64,000 nucleotides of DNA from Candidatus Izemoplasmatales bacterium (GCA_041649275.1 JBAZNL010000002.1:128690-192689); one strand, 5' to 3'; shown: positions 1 through 8,110, counted from the first letter of the stretch. Program-made: numbers and translations. Notes: generated from the sequence alone by a model not told the origin.

Positions 1-487
1 GGGCGCGACAGAACGCGAACAGCTCGACGAACGGATACTTCGAATCCCTTCGACGGAACTCGACCAGTTCCCGGCATGCTTGACCACGGAGCAGGATCTG
101 AGTCGTCATGCGATCATTCGCCGATCGCGGCCCGGCGAAATTGATCTCGATGAATTCGCCGATGGTGATGCTGAATTTGAAATTGTTGATCGCGTATTCG
201 TCCTGCTCGATCGAACTCCAGTCAACAGGCGGCGGAACCCCCAGGACGAACAGAAGCGTGTTCAGGATCTCGTCGTTCGTTTCGGTTTTCGCGATTGTTA
301 CGAACTTCTTACCAACCGATGCAATGAACGACTCGTGATACTCCAGGGTGTCGAATGTATACGAAACCCAGTCCCAGAGGATCCGCTTGTCAAGCTTGAT
401 CTCTGAAATGATTCCCCCTGGTTGTTTCTGCTCATTTCCGACACTTACGGGGATGCTATTACCCCCCCGCTTACATTTTGTATTCAT
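1..487 (-). CDS. Phage replication initiation protein (partial, 3' end beyond window)
   Basis: An open minus-strand frame runs from ATG at 487 to the window edge (162 codons, no stop). RBS AAAGGA lies 6 nt upstream, just after the Zot-like gene. The N-terminal part carries the pattern KLDxxxLWDWVSYTFDT around residues 31-46, resembling the start of rolling-circle replication initiators of filamentous phages (Rep_trans / RstA-like, typically 300-400 aa), which nick the origin and start single-strand synthesis. The catalytic Tyr region would lie beyond the edge and cannot be checked. Position directly after the assembly ATPase is consistent with a circular phage map. The family call is inferred from the N-terminal pattern and context, so it is moderately certain; that this is a real gene is much more certain. 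Confidence 0.6.
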   Translation of the reverse strand, partial: MNTKCKRGGNSIPVSVGNEQKQPGGIISEIKLDKRILWDWVSYTFDTLEYHESFIASVGKKFVTIAKTETNDEILNTLLFVLGVPPPVDWSSIEQDEYAINNFKFSITIGEFIEINFAGPRSANDRMTTQILLRGQACRELVEFRRRDSKYPFVELFAFCRA

Positions 488-565
488 GTATGTCCTTTCA
501 AGCACGCGGCCTCGGCATGCGCCTGGGAGGCCGCGAGCTATCGTTGAAATGGAGTGCTACATTCA

Positions 566-2479
566 TCATCGAAACTGCAGCGGCGGTTCCTCAGCGCCGG
601 CATCGTCTCCGGGAACCGGCGACGATCCAACCGGCGTTGACACATTGGTTTGTTGTTGTTCTTCGAAAAAGCTTTGGTTGATGAAGTTGAAATCGAGTTC
701 TTTCAGTTCCTCCGGAGTCGGCTTCAGCGAGGAATAACGCTGCAGAGTCTCCCACCGGAGTTCCTGAGGTTTCTTTGCCTCGTATCCTTCGGAGAGGAAT
801 ACCGATTCGTAGAGTCGGCTTCCGCGCCATGATTCGTCCTGGCAGTTGACTCTTAGCGCGACGGAACCGACCTTGACATCTTCCTTGTCCTGGAGGTCGA
901 TCTTGAATTTGATATAGTCGAACTTCGAGAACCACAGAAGGATCTTCGCCAAGCTGCAGCGCCAATATCGCAGAACGGAATAGATCAACGTATAATCGAA
1001 TCTCTTCCGTTCGGCAGCTCCACGGCGGCGAGTGTTCTTTGAGATCCTGCTCTTGACCGATTCATACTTGACGATCAATCGATCGACCAGGTTGAAGATC
1101 CAATCGAATGGAGCTTTGACCAATGACAATGGGAAGGGATACCGGTATGTATATTCCCGGACCTTCAGGAACTTGTCGGCGCACCCCCGGAGATTCAGAG
1201 GAACCTGGGTTGCCTGCTGATAATCCAGGAAGAACTTCGAATGGCGTTTGGTCCAATGAGAGAAGGTTCCGAAGGTGATATACATGCCATCCTCACCCAC
1301 AGCTTCCTTCGTGTAGTGCGAGTTATACTCCTTGTCGATCTCCGACCAGGAGAAGACCTTGTATTCCTCGAGAGCGGCTTGAAACTTAGGATCCAACGGC
1401 TTCAGATAGCAGCTCTTCAGCATGATGGAGAAGCCATCCGCGTATGGATCCAGGATCGCGAACGGAGCTGAAGCGATCATCGATACGCCATCGAGGATCA
1501 AGCACATGTAATAGTAATGCTCCGGGAACTGCTCCATGTGTTGGTATGGCGATCTTTCGATCTCACCCCAGTTGATCTCCGGTTCCTGCATTTCGATGTC
1601 ATGAAGGATCTCTTCTAGCTCGACAATGTAATTTTCTTCAGCCGCAAGACAGAGCTGCACATTGAGTCGAGTCTTTCCAACAGAGGGAGGACCGACGATA
1701 ATGCAGAACTGGTGAGTTTCGAACTTGACAAACGCTCGGAAGTCATACAAGTTCTTCTCCAGTTTCTTCGTAGCCAGATTGATTGACTCAGTGATGAAGA
1801 ACCAAGCGATCCCCATGATCGTGACCGGCAGCGGAACATACAGCGCGACAACCAGGATCGCCGATTTGAAGACTTCAAACAAGTAGATGTGAGTTTCTGT
1901 AGAAAAAGCCGATATGAAGTAGTGAATGACGGAGATCAGAACCTCGCTGAGAATCGAGATCAACAAGCCCCTGGAAAGGGCGACCACAGCGAAGAAGATG
2001 AGGATGCGACCGCGCATGCGCCACACCCACGACAGAAGCGCCTTGAGGCGATTCCTGATGCGCTGCAGCCGGTTCTGGAGACGTATGAACCAAGCTGCAG
2101 CTTTCGTCGTTCGGACCTTGTAGACCTCATTACTGATGAATCCGGTGATCCAGATCAGGACTGCCACCAAAAGGTTGAATCCGTAGCTGATGAAGTAGTT
2201 GATCGACTTCATGATCCAGATGATCAGATCCATCATGAATGATGTGAAGTCGAAATGGGAGATCTTATCGATCGCATCGACAACCGTATCGACTACGGTA
2301 TCCTCGATCTGATCGTATGCCGGAGAATTATTGGATGAGAAGCGGTGGAACCAGGATCCGCCCTCAAATCGATCGGGGATCGAAAGGATCGGGTCCAGGA
2401 ATTCATCAAGATTGAAGAGAACGGCGGCGATCAAGAATGCGAGGAGGATCCACCAGTATTTTTTGAAGAATCGAATCAC
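566..2479 (-). CDS. Zot/pI-like filamentous phage assembly ATPase
   Basis: 637 aa, GTG start at 2479 overlapping the previous gene's TGA by 4 nt. The N-terminal third has several hydrophobic segments (about residues 8-25, 80-120, 155-180, 200-235), then a P-loop GPPSVGKT at about residues 262-269, and further on a segment DYQQATQVPLNLR typical of the Zot/pI ATPase fold. Proteins of this family sit in the inner membrane and drive extrusion of phage ssDNA through the envelope. Unlike Ff pI and Vibrio Zot, where the ATPase domain is N-terminal and followed by one membrane segment, here a long multi-span membrane region comes first. The C-terminus is hydrophilic and Gln/Pro-rich. It is the landmark gene for calling this element a filamentous phage. 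Confidence 0.8.
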   Translation of the reverse strand: MIRFFKKYWWILLAFLIAAVLFNLDEFLDPILSIPDRFEGGSWFHRFSSNNSPAYDQIEDTVVDTVVDAIDKISHFDFTSFMMDLIIWIMKSINYFISYGFNLLVAVLIWITGFISNEVYKVRTTKAAAWFIRLQNRLQRIRNRLKALLSWVWRMRGRILIFFAVVALSRGLLISILSEVLISVIHYFISAFSTETHIYLFEVFKSAILVVALYVPLPVTIMGIAWFFITESINLATKKLEKNLYDFRAFVKFETHQFCIIVGPPSVGKTRLNVQLCLAAEENYIVELEEILHDIEMQEPEINWGEIERSPYQHMEQFPEHYYYMCLILDGVSMIASAPFAILDPYADGFSIMLKSCYLKPLDPKFQAALEEYKVFSWSEIDKEYNSHYTKEAVGEDGMYITFGTFSHWTKRHSKFFLDYQQATQVPLNLRGCADKFLKVREYTYRYPFPLSLVKAPFDWIFNLVDRLIVKYESVKSRISKNTRRRGAAERKRFDYTLIYSVLRYWRCSLAKILLWFSKFDYIKFKIDLQDKEDVKVGSVALRVNCQDESWRGSRLYESVFLSEGYEAKKPQELRWETLQRYSSLKPTPEELKELDFNFINQSFFEEQQQTNVSTPVGSSPVPGDDAGAEEPPLQFR

Positions 2480-4146
2480 TTGTAGAATTTTCTTTTTCTT
2501 CCGCTTCGTTTGATGCGATTGACAAGCTTGATTCCAAGAACCGCCGACAGACCGACGGCACCGCTCACGCAGACGACGATCAGGAAGCTTCTTCCGGACT
2601 CAAGAGCATCATCAAGACCATCGAGGATCTCCGGAATCGTCCATCCGACTTCCGGATCCGGAGTTGCGACCTCGGATTCGATCGCTTCGGATGCAGCTTC
2701 GTAGATCACGCCCTGGTATTCATACATGATGTAGATGATCACCAGGCGTTGGATGTCGTATGAGGTGTTCAGGCCTTCCTGGAACTGTCCCAGGTGAACC
2801 TTGTAAAGCTCATATGATTGAAGGTTGAGGTTGGTCAACTCCTGGGACACCATGAAGTCGCCGGCGACGGTATCCGGAACATCTTCGGCTTCGATCGGCT
2901 CGACGACGTCCTCGATGTCATAGATGTCGTTTCCCCTGATCGCAGATCCGGCCACGACACCCCATCCGACGACCGGGATCCACCAGAGCCATCCGGGAGC
3001 ATCCGCTTCGTAGGAATCCCCATGGGCGAACGTGGATACCGCCGTCCTGGTTTCACCCTTGAAGAAGAGAAACTGATAGTTGTAGTCATATCGAACCGTG
3101 ATCTTCAGAAGGTTCTCAATGACCAGGGGGAAGAAGCAGTAGAGGAATGCATGATTCGAGGATTCCTTGTTCACTACCCCCTGGAGGCTCAGCGGTTCGA
3201 TCCTGGAATACTCGCCCTGGGTGAGATTGATCACGGTGAAGCCGATGTTGTATTCCTCATACGAGTCCGATGATGCGGCATAGACATCCGGATAGGGCAG
3301 CTTCTCAGGGTCCGGTTGAACGTAGAGGATTCGATCGCCATCCGGAGAGGTTGAATAGGACATGTTCACGTTCCAGTCGTCGATGATCACTTCCGAGAGA
3401 TCCAGATCTACAGGGAACGCGACATCGAAGCGATAGGATTCTGCTTCACCTTCCTGGTTGACCGTCGAGAACGAAAGATGGTAGGATCTGGATGCCGCAT
3501 CATACAGCTGAAGGGATTCGATCTGATGAAACCTGGTGACAGCCAGACCGTTCAATCCGATGCTGAAGCAATCCGGAAGAAGCGTGTAATCCGAATCGAC
3601 ATCGATGATCGTATCGACCGGAGTTTCATACTCGACGACGAGGTTCGCTTCATAGTAGCGCAGACCACCGGTATCAGAATACGGCGCACCGCCAGAGTAG
3701 CCTTCGTTCGCCCACCAGATCACGAAGGAAACGGACTGAGGGATGTATTCAGGATCGATCGCGTGGGTGATGATGCCGCCATCGATGTCGATCGCGGTGG
3801 ACGACGTATTCCAGTAACCATTCGCGGCAGAAGTGTAGTAGGTTCCCACTTGAATCTGGAGGTAGATCGACGAAACGTTCTCCAGGTTATCCTGGAAGTA
3901 TTCCAGTTCCTGGAGTCGGCTTGCGATTTCGAAGGTGAAGCTGTTGCCATATCCCATGAGCAGGGAGACATACCCGACAGAGCTGTAGTTCACGGCATCC
4001 GGATTGGATCCGTTGATCGTGAACGATTCATCTGCAGGCTGATACTCATAGATTTCTTCGACGATCGTGTATTCCGCTGCTTCGACAGATCCGACAGCCA
4101 GAAGCGCGAAAATGGAGGAAAGGATAACGAGGATGATTTTCTTCAT
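2476..4146 (-). CDS. Secreted, membrane-anchored phage protein (minor coat/adsorption candidate)
   Basis: 556 aa. I chose ATG 4146 because it has a strong RBS (GGAAGGAGAAAAC) and opens a clean signal peptide (MKKIILVILSSIFALLAVGS, cleavage near VEAAE). The body is rich in Tyr, Ser, Asp and Gly, as in beta-rich extracellular domains. Near the C-terminus lies a membrane segment (about residues 525-548) followed by a basic tail (KRSGRKRKFYK). Another hydrophobic patch (GWLWWIPVVGWGVVAG) sits near residue 380. It lies between another secreted phage protein and the Zot-like ATPase, the slot where pIII/pVI-type tip proteins occur in filamentous phages. I recognise no named domain. Function in host attachment or release is inferred from topology and position. 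Confidence 0.55.
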   Translation of the reverse strand: MKKIILVILSSIFALLAVGSVEAAEYTIVEEIYEYQPADESFTINGSNPDAVNYSSVGYVSLLMGYGNSFTFEIASRLQELEYFQDNLENVSSIYLQIQVGTYYTSAANGYWNTSSTAIDIDGGIITHAIDPEYIPQSVSFVIWWANEGYSGGAPYSDTGGLRYYEANLVVEYETPVDTIIDVDSDYTLLPDCFSIGLNGLAVTRFHQIESLQLYDAASRSYHLSFSTVNQEGEAESYRFDVAFPVDLDLSEVIIDDWNVNMSYSTSPDGDRILYVQPDPEKLPYPDVYAASSDSYEEYNIGFTVINLTQGEYSRIEPLSLQGVVNKESSNHAFLYCFFPLVIENLLKITVRYDYNYQFLFFKGETRTAVSTFAHGDSYEADAPGWLWWIPVVGWGVVAGSAIRGNDIYDIEDVVEPIEAEDVPDTVAGDFMVSQELTNLNLQSYELYKVHLGQFQEGLNTSYDIQRLVIIYIMYEYQGVIYEAASEAIESEVATPDPEVGWTIPEILDGLDDALESGRSFLIVVCVSGAVGLSAVLGIKLVNRIKRSGRKRKFYK

Positions 4147-4204
4147 GTTTTCTCCTTCCGGATGCCAAAGCCGTCGCTCATGCGGCGGCTGCACCCTTTT
4201 CGAT

Positions 4205-5962
4205 TCAGTGTTTCTTCTTGCGGATGATCAGATAGACGATGAAGCCGGCGACCGCTGCAGATGCGGTGACCGAGAGAAAGCTCGAGAAGTTCCAGATCGG
4301 ATCCGGGGTCTCGACTTCGGAAAGCTCATTCGAGACCCGGATCGTGATCGGGACATGAGCGTCGTTGCCGTCCTCATACACCACATGAACCAGGACCTCG
4401 TAATCTCCGGGGACATCCGAATTCGCCACGTATTCGTCGAACTGCATGATCTCGATGATCTCATGAGGCCCGAGATCCTCGGCGAGCTGTTCGAGTCCGA
4501 AGGATTCGAGCATCGTCTGGAGATCCTCGTTGTTGATCGGAGCTGCAGCAGAGACCGTCAGCACCGGATCGGCATAGACGAACACCGGGACCGTCAAATC
4601 AATGACCTTGACAGCGATCATGGTATATGAGAAGTTGCCTTCGCCGTCCTCGATCTTGAAGACGATCGGATACGTTCCAGGAATCGATTCGTTTCCGGTG
4701 TATCCATCGCTCACCACCGTGTAGGTGTGTTCCGAGGTATACGCCGGAGCGAACTCATGAACGTAGATGTCAGTCACATTGCCCACGATGTAATCCTGGA
4801 TCACATCGTTCAGAGGGAATGTGGCCGTCGTTGCCTTGTGGCAGATCTGAGGTCCTTCCATCACCGGCGCGATGTCGTCAATGATCTCGATCGTGACATG
4901 GAGATCGGCTTCATTATTGTATTCATCAAATGCAGTAAGAGTGAAACCGATCGAAGTATATGACTGATTGAAATCAGCATAAATATTCGCGAACGACTCA
5001 TCATCTGCGAAAGGCGGAAATCCACCAATCACATTGACGGCCGTTTCAGGGACCGCGTCGAGATAATGCAAATATGACTCGAGATAGTCATATAGCGCGT
5101 ATGAATTGGTTCCCCAATTGGCCATGACATCGGACAGCATGAAATCGATATAAAGATGTTCCCCATCTTCATATATCTGTCCCATGTATTCCCAATAAGG
5201 CTTCACATCGTCGATGATCTCAACCTGGATCTCGAGATAGGCCTTGTTGCTGGCGGCATCCTCGGCCGAAAACAGGATGGAATACGAGGTTCCGACGACT
5301 TTCGGAGACACCGAGGTGTATTCGTCGGCTTCGACGACGATGCTCGAGGTCAGATCGCCATCGATGTTGTCGGTGACCGTCAGAAGCGCCTTCACCTCAT
5401 TGACCGATATCGGATCAGCGTAGGAGGTTTCGATCGTCGCGGATCCGTAGGTGAACATCGGATCCACGGTGTCCGGAACATCCAGGAGATACAGATGCAT
5501 ACCGGAAATGCTCGGTTCGATCATCGGCCACATGACCTCATCGTATTGATTCATGAAGGTGATGTAGAAATAACCCTGGGCGACGACGATATCGATCGTG
5601 AAGTCCGATGTTCCTCCGCTGAACACAGGGTTCGCGATGAAGGGCCATCCGAACAGTTCGTCGGCGGCCATCACGTTCCAGGAGAAGCCGCCTTCCATGA
5701 TCGCATTCGTGTCATACATGGAATACTGGAAGGAGGGTTCTTGCGGCATGGTTCCGTCGAACTCGAGGCGATAGCGGCCATCGATCAGGATATCGTCGTG
5801 ATACTGGATGCCGAGCGTGTTGGATCCGCTCTTCATGAGTCCCACCTTCGCAGGATCCAACAGATCCACCGGATCCGCACTGACTACCGGCAGATGCTGC
5901 AGCCCGACCAGGGCAGCGAAGAACGACATGACAAGGACAAATCCATAGATAATTTTCTTCAT
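4205..5962 (-). CDS. Secreted Ig-like (DUF5011-type) phage surface protein, pIII-like candidate
   Basis: 585 aa from ATG 5962 (RBS AGGAGAAAGA). The longer upstream frame lacks an RBS and crosses the coat gene. It has a signal peptide (MKKIIYGFVLVMSFFAALVG), then at least three beta-sandwich repeats with the pattern 'D-x-I/V-D-G-D/N...Y-x-I/V-x-F-x-A-x-D' typical of DUF5011/HYR-like Ig domains (about residues 160-240, 300-380, 390-470), and a C-terminal membrane helix (about residues 560-580) followed by RKKKH. This topology matches filamentous phage adsorption proteins: exposed modular N-terminus with a C-terminal anchor in virion or membrane. The same Ig-like type occurs in the host lipoprotein at 51466. 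Receptor-binding function is inferred. Confidence 0.55.
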   Translation of the reverse strand: MKKIIYGFVLVMSFFAALVGLQHLPVVSADPVDLLDPAKVGLMKSGSNTLGIQYHDDILIDGRYRLEFDGTMPQEPSFQYSMYDTNAIMEGGFSWNVMAADELFGWPFIANPVFSGGTSDFTIDIVVAQGYFYITFMNQYDEVMWPMIEPSISGMHLYLLDVPDTVDPMFTYGSATIETSYADPISVNEVKALLTVTDNIDGDLTSSIVVEADEYTSVSPKVVGTSYSILFSAEDAASNKAYLEIQVEIIDDVKPYWEYMGQIYEDGEHLYIDFMLSDVMANWGTNSYALYDYLESYLHYLDAVPETAVNVIGGFPPFADDESFANIYADFNQSYTSIGFTLTAFDEYNNEADLHVTIEIIDDIAPVMEGPQICHKATTATFPLNDVIQDYIVGNVTDIYVHEFAPAYTSEHTYTVVSDGYTGNESIPGTYPIVFKIEDGEGNFSYTMIAVKVIDLTVPVFVYADPVLTVSAAAPINNEDLQTMLESFGLEQLAEDLGPHEIIEIMQFDEYVANSDVPGDYEVLVHVVYEDGNDAHVPITIRVSNELSEVETPDPIWNFSSFLSVTASAAVAGFIVYLIIRKKKH

Positions 5963-6032
5963 TCTTTCTCCTTTGCGCTGAGCGCATATGATTTTGTATG
6001 TGAACGAGCTGATGCTCGAAGGGTAATCATAA

Positions 6033-6057
6033 AGCCTTGCAGGTTGGATGCAAGGCT
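6033..6057 (-). terminator. Intrinsic terminator after coat-like gene
   Basis: Perfect 9-bp stem AGCCTTGCA / TGCAAGGCT (6033-6041 with 6049-6057) with a 7-nt loop; on the minus strand it is followed by TTTAT. It lies 16 nt beyond the 74-aa coat-like gene and before the first large secreted protein, the position of the central terminator in Ff phages. The T-run is short, so termination may be partial. Confidence 0.5.
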
Positions 6058-6072
6058 CAGTGATGATGCGTG

Positions 6073-6297
6073 TTACTTCAGGAAGCCGCGACGGCTTCTT
6101 TTCGCCTTGGCGGCGACGAGGATGCCGATGAGGAAGACCAACCCGACTCCGACGCAAGCGGCGATCGTCTTGACGGTCGTCTGGGCGAGGCCGGAGAGTT
6201 CCGACCAGTGGTTGGTCAGATTTTCCCAGAAGCCGGACCACGTTGCGCCGAAGCGAACGCCGGAGGCCAGGCCCGGGAGATTCATGAGTTTGGGCAT
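6073..6297 (-). CDS. Major coat protein candidate
   Basis: 74 aa, RBS AAAGGAGAAACGAC. An amphipathic N-terminal half (Trp/Asn/Ser-rich, about residues 15-40) is followed by one strong membrane helix (about residues 44-63, IAACVGVGLVFLIGILVAAK) and a basic tail (KAKRSRRGFLK). This is the layout of filamentous phage major coat proteins: hydrophobic core plus a positively charged C-terminus facing the DNA. No classical signal peptide is visible, as is known for some plectrovirus and inovirus coats inserted by YidC. It is followed by a terminator. A minor coat protein remains possible. Confidence 0.55.
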   Translation of the reverse strand: MPKLMNLPGLASGVRFGATWSGFWENLTNHWSELSGLAQTTVKTIAACVGVGLVFLIGILVAAKAKRSRRGFLK

Positions 6298-6316
6298 GTC
6301 GTTTCTCCTTTCTTTC

Positions 6317-6433
6317 TTATTTGAAAATCTTCTTGATCAACCCGAGCGGGGCGGTCCAGAAAATCCACTTGAGAACGCCGGCCAGGAGAAGCAAGCCTTG
6401 GAGGATCCACATGAGAAATGCCTGGAAGAGCAT
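6317..6433 (-). CDS. 38-aa membrane peptide (minor coat pVII/pIX-like candidate)
   Basis: A short frame, ATG 6433 to TAA 6317, fills the gap between the 88-aa gene and the coat gene with 3 nt before and 19 nt after. The peptide is almost wholly hydrophobic (MLFQAFLMWILQGLLLLAGV...) and ends in a basic KKIFK. The upstream AAGGCGTGA could serve as RBS. Ff phages carry two coat-tip peptides of about 32-33 aa next to the major coat gene; size, hydrophobicity and position match. The peptide is too short for homology, so the role is inferred. Confidence 0.55.
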   Translation of the reverse strand: MLFQAFLMWILQGLLLLAGVLKWIFWTAPLGLIKKIFK

Positions 6434-6436
6434 GAC

Positions 6437-6703
6437 TCACGCCTTCACCGGTTGAACCGGTGCGGAGAAGTTGATTTCGTAGTCTAGGACTACCACCAAC
6501 ATGGGGAAGATTTCCTTCTTTCGATCCACTGTCAGCTCCGTGAAGTCGGTATCGAGATCGGAAATCGGAAGAATCGCGGATCTGGAAATGGACGAAGATT
6601 TCCAGAAGTCGTTGATTGTGCCCTTGAAGAGTTCACCGTTCTTCGTCCGAACGTTGACGACCTGATCTCCAGGGAACTTCTTCAGCAGTTGTTCAAGTGT
6701 CAT
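6437..6703 (-). CDS. 88-aa phage protein, unknown
   Basis: ATG 6703 follows an excellent RBS (AAAGGAGGAGATCAC); an ATG 18 nt upstream lies in the RBS itself and was rejected. The sequence has a likely beta-strand-rich start (VVNVRTKNGELFKGTINDF), Ser-rich middle and a hydrophobic late strand (IFPMLVVVLDYEI). Length and predicted beta content resemble the 87-aa ssDNA-binding protein pV of Ff phages, but I see no specific motif, so this is only a suggestion. It lies directly upstream of the two small hydrophobic coat-like genes and is probably co-transcribed with them. Confidence 0.5.
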   Translation of the reverse strand: MTLEQLLKKFPGDQVVNVRTKNGELFKGTINDFWKSSSISRSAILPISDLDTDFTELTVDRKKEIFPMLVVVLDYEINFSAPVQPVKA

Positions 6704-6731
6704 GTGATCTCCTCCTTTCATTCGAAGACTT

Positions 6732-6762
6732 GCCGGCTATGGCCTTCGCAACCACAGCCGGC
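6732..6762. other. Hairpin in phage intergenic gap
   Basis: Stem GCCGGCT / AGCCGGC (6732-6738 with 6756-6762), then an A/C mismatch, then TGG/CCA (6740-6742 with 6752-6754), and a 9-nt loop. It fills the 83-nt gap between the 167-aa and 88-aa genes. There is no T-run on either side, so it is not an intrinsic terminator. It could be a processing or packaging structure. Confidence 0.5.
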
Positions 6763-6786
6763 TGCACTTCTCGATTCAGCGGTCGA

Positions 6787-7290
6787 TCATTCCGCTTCGA
6801 AGCTGAAGTTCTTGTCGGAGTCGATGGGATCCGGAGCGGTCTCCCATTCGATGTCCAGAGCGAGTTTCTCCTTGCCCTGGATCCCGACATTCTTTTCCAG
6901 TTCGGCGAGACATGCGGACTGATTGAAGTCGTTGAAGAAGTGGACTTCGGTGAGCTGCTGCCCGAAGATCACCTGGACCGACTTGTATTTTCGGTCAGTT
7001 CCCTTGATCGTGCCGGTGACCATGCGGTAGGGAGCCATGAAGGTGTGCTTGAGGATCTCGTAGCCGTTCTTGTCGAAGATTTGACGGTTTGTCCGCATCC
7101 GGATCAGGTTGAGACGATCTTCAGTCAGTTTCATCTTCGGCTGAAGCAGCTGATGAAGATGGATCGTCGCGTAGCAGGTGACATATCCGGATTCCGGATT
7201 GACGCGCTTTTCGAGGGTAACCTTGACCTTCTTCAGCGCTTCCCAGTCGGCTTCGGTGAAGTCTGGGGTGTTCTTGAACGGTCTTTCCAT
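6787..7290 (-). CDS. 167-aa phage protein, unknown
   Basis: ATG 7290 with RBS AAAGGTC 9 nt upstream. It is a soluble, mixed alpha/beta protein with an acidic C-terminus (DIEWETAPDPIDSDKNFSFEAE), the type of tail seen on many ssDNA-binding proteins. The centre (KGTDRKYKSVQVIFGQQL) could form OB-fold-like strands. I recognise no family. In filamentous phages the ssDNA-binding protein lies upstream of the coat genes, so this and the following 88-aa gene are the two candidates for that role. The long structured gap upstream (7291-7424) suggests it may head its own transcript. Confidence 0.5.
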   Translation of the reverse strand: MERPFKNTPDFTEADWEALKKVKVTLEKRVNPESGYVTCYATIHLHQLLQPKMKLTEDRLNLIRMRTNRQIFDKNGYEILKHTFMAPYRMVTGTIKGTDRKYKSVQVIFGQQLTEVHFFNDFNQSACLAELEKNVGIQGKEKLALDIEWETAPDPIDSDKNFSFEAE

Positions 7291-7341
7291 TTGTTTTTTG
7301 ACCTTTCATTTGTTACATGCCCATTAGGGACTTTTATTAAG

Positions 7342-7415
7342 CCTTGCGGCTTCCAGGATTCCGGATCTCCGGGGGGTGAGATCAGGAACCCTGGAAGAAG
7401 CAAGGATATCCTTGC
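7342..7415. other. Large multi-stem hairpin: phage origin or packaging-signal candidate
   Basis: Nested stems CCTTGC (7342-7347 with 7400-7405), CTTCCAGG (7350-7357 with 7390-7397), TTCC (7359-7362 with 7385-7388) and GATCTC (7364-7369 with 7378-7383) close on the loop CGGGGGGT: 24 paired bases with three small symmetric internal loops. Its 3' arm is shared with a perfect 16-nt palindrome at 7400-7415, so two alternative folds exist. It occupies most of the only long gap inside the phage (7291-7424). No T-run follows. Confidence 0.6.
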
Positions 7416-7424
7416 GTCTAGCAT

Positions 7425-7670
7425 TCACCAAGGCGAGTTCCATTTCGCCGCCTTGTTGAAATCCGTTCTGTCGAATGTCTTCATGTCCAGAGCGAAGCGC
7501 CAGTTGGCTTTCCGGACTTCCTTTGACTGAATGGATCCATCTATCGCCTGGGTATTGTAACAAAGCGTATGATAGTAGGCCTTCTTCAGATCGCCAGAGG
7601 CTTCAGCCTTGTTCGCAAGCGCAAGATGAGCTTGCTGAGATCTGTATAATGTCTTGTCCTTCTTCGTCAC
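7425..7670 (-). CDS. Small basic phage protein, unknown
   Basis: 81 aa from GTG 7670, chosen because a perfect AGGAGG lies 7 nt upstream; the ATG 18 nt earlier would sit before that RBS. The protein is basic and probably helical (YRSQQAHLALANKAEASGDLKKAYYHTL). Its layout (basic start, Tyr-Ser, Ala-rich helix, Lys/Asn-rich end) resembles the next two genes upstream (7755-8027, 8111-8380), so these may be distant paralogs. No known family is recognised. Gene length and position before the structured region suggest an early phage function, but none can be assigned. Confidence 0.5.
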   Translation of the reverse strand: MTKKDKTLYRSQQAHLALANKAEASGDLKKAYYHTLCYNTQAIDGSIQSKEVRKANWRFALDMKTFDRTDFNKAAKWNSPW

Positions 7671-7703
7671 ACTCTCACCTCCTGTCATGCCTTGCAGTTT
7701 TTA

Positions 7704-7738
7704 CTGGGTCCGATCCGATCATGTTGGATCAGGCCCAG
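7704..7738. other. 13-bp hairpin in phage gap
   Basis: CTGGGTCCGATCC (7704-7716) pairs with GGATCAGGCCCAG (7726-7738) with a single mismatch and one G-T pair; the loop is GATCATGTT. It lies between the 81-aa and 90-aa genes. The flanking A/T runs are on the wrong sides for an intrinsic terminator on the minus strand. Confidence 0.5.
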
Positions 7739-7754
7739 GCAAAACGGCGAGGAT

Positions 7755-8027
7755 CTAGTTCTTGAGATCGATGATCCGCGCTTCGAGGAGCTTCGAAGGT
7801 TTGTAGTTCTTCGAGGCCTTGACGATCGCCGATGTCGGCAGCTTCTTGTTGAGCTTGCCGGCAACGTTGGCGGCCTTCAGGTCATGGTATCGTTTCTTCT
7901 GCTGAAGCTCCGCGAAGTCCTTTTCGGCCTTCACATCGAACGACTTCAGCTGCTGAGCGATCGAAGCCGACTTCTGGGAGTGATACATGTAGGACTCGTT
8001 CGGAGTCATGCGCTTGCCCTTCGCCAT
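7755..8027 (-). CDS. Small basic phage protein, unknown
   Basis: 90 aa from ATG 8027, which follows AGAAAGGAGGATCACACC, one of the best RBSs in the element; the upstream part of the open frame was rejected. Lys-rich and helical (SYMYHSQKSASIAQQLKSFD), ending in a Lys/Ile-rich segment. It shares its general layout with the neighbours at 7425, 8111 and 8380. Such strings of small basic proteins in the leading region of filamentous phages often include DNA-binding and regulatory proteins, but I see no helix-turn-helix. Function unknown. Confidence 0.5.
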   Translation of the reverse strand: MAKGKRMTPNESYMYHSQKSASIAQQLKSFDVKAEKDFAELQQKKRYHDLKAANVAGKLNKKLPTSAIVKASKNYKPSKLLEARIIDLKN

Positions 8028-8110
8028 GGTGTGATCCTCCTTTCTGAAGTAATAAATTAAACGAAGATCTTCGTTCAATTCTCATTTGATTCGATAACTC
8101 AGATCCATAT

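Noticed and set aside
4147..6241. Longer N-termini for the two secreted phage proteins
   Set aside because: They would run over the coat gene or an RBS and bury the signal peptides; strong RBSs precede ATG 4146 and ATG 5962.
7704..7738. Intrinsic terminator
   Set aside because: The hairpin is strong but no T-run follows it on either strand.
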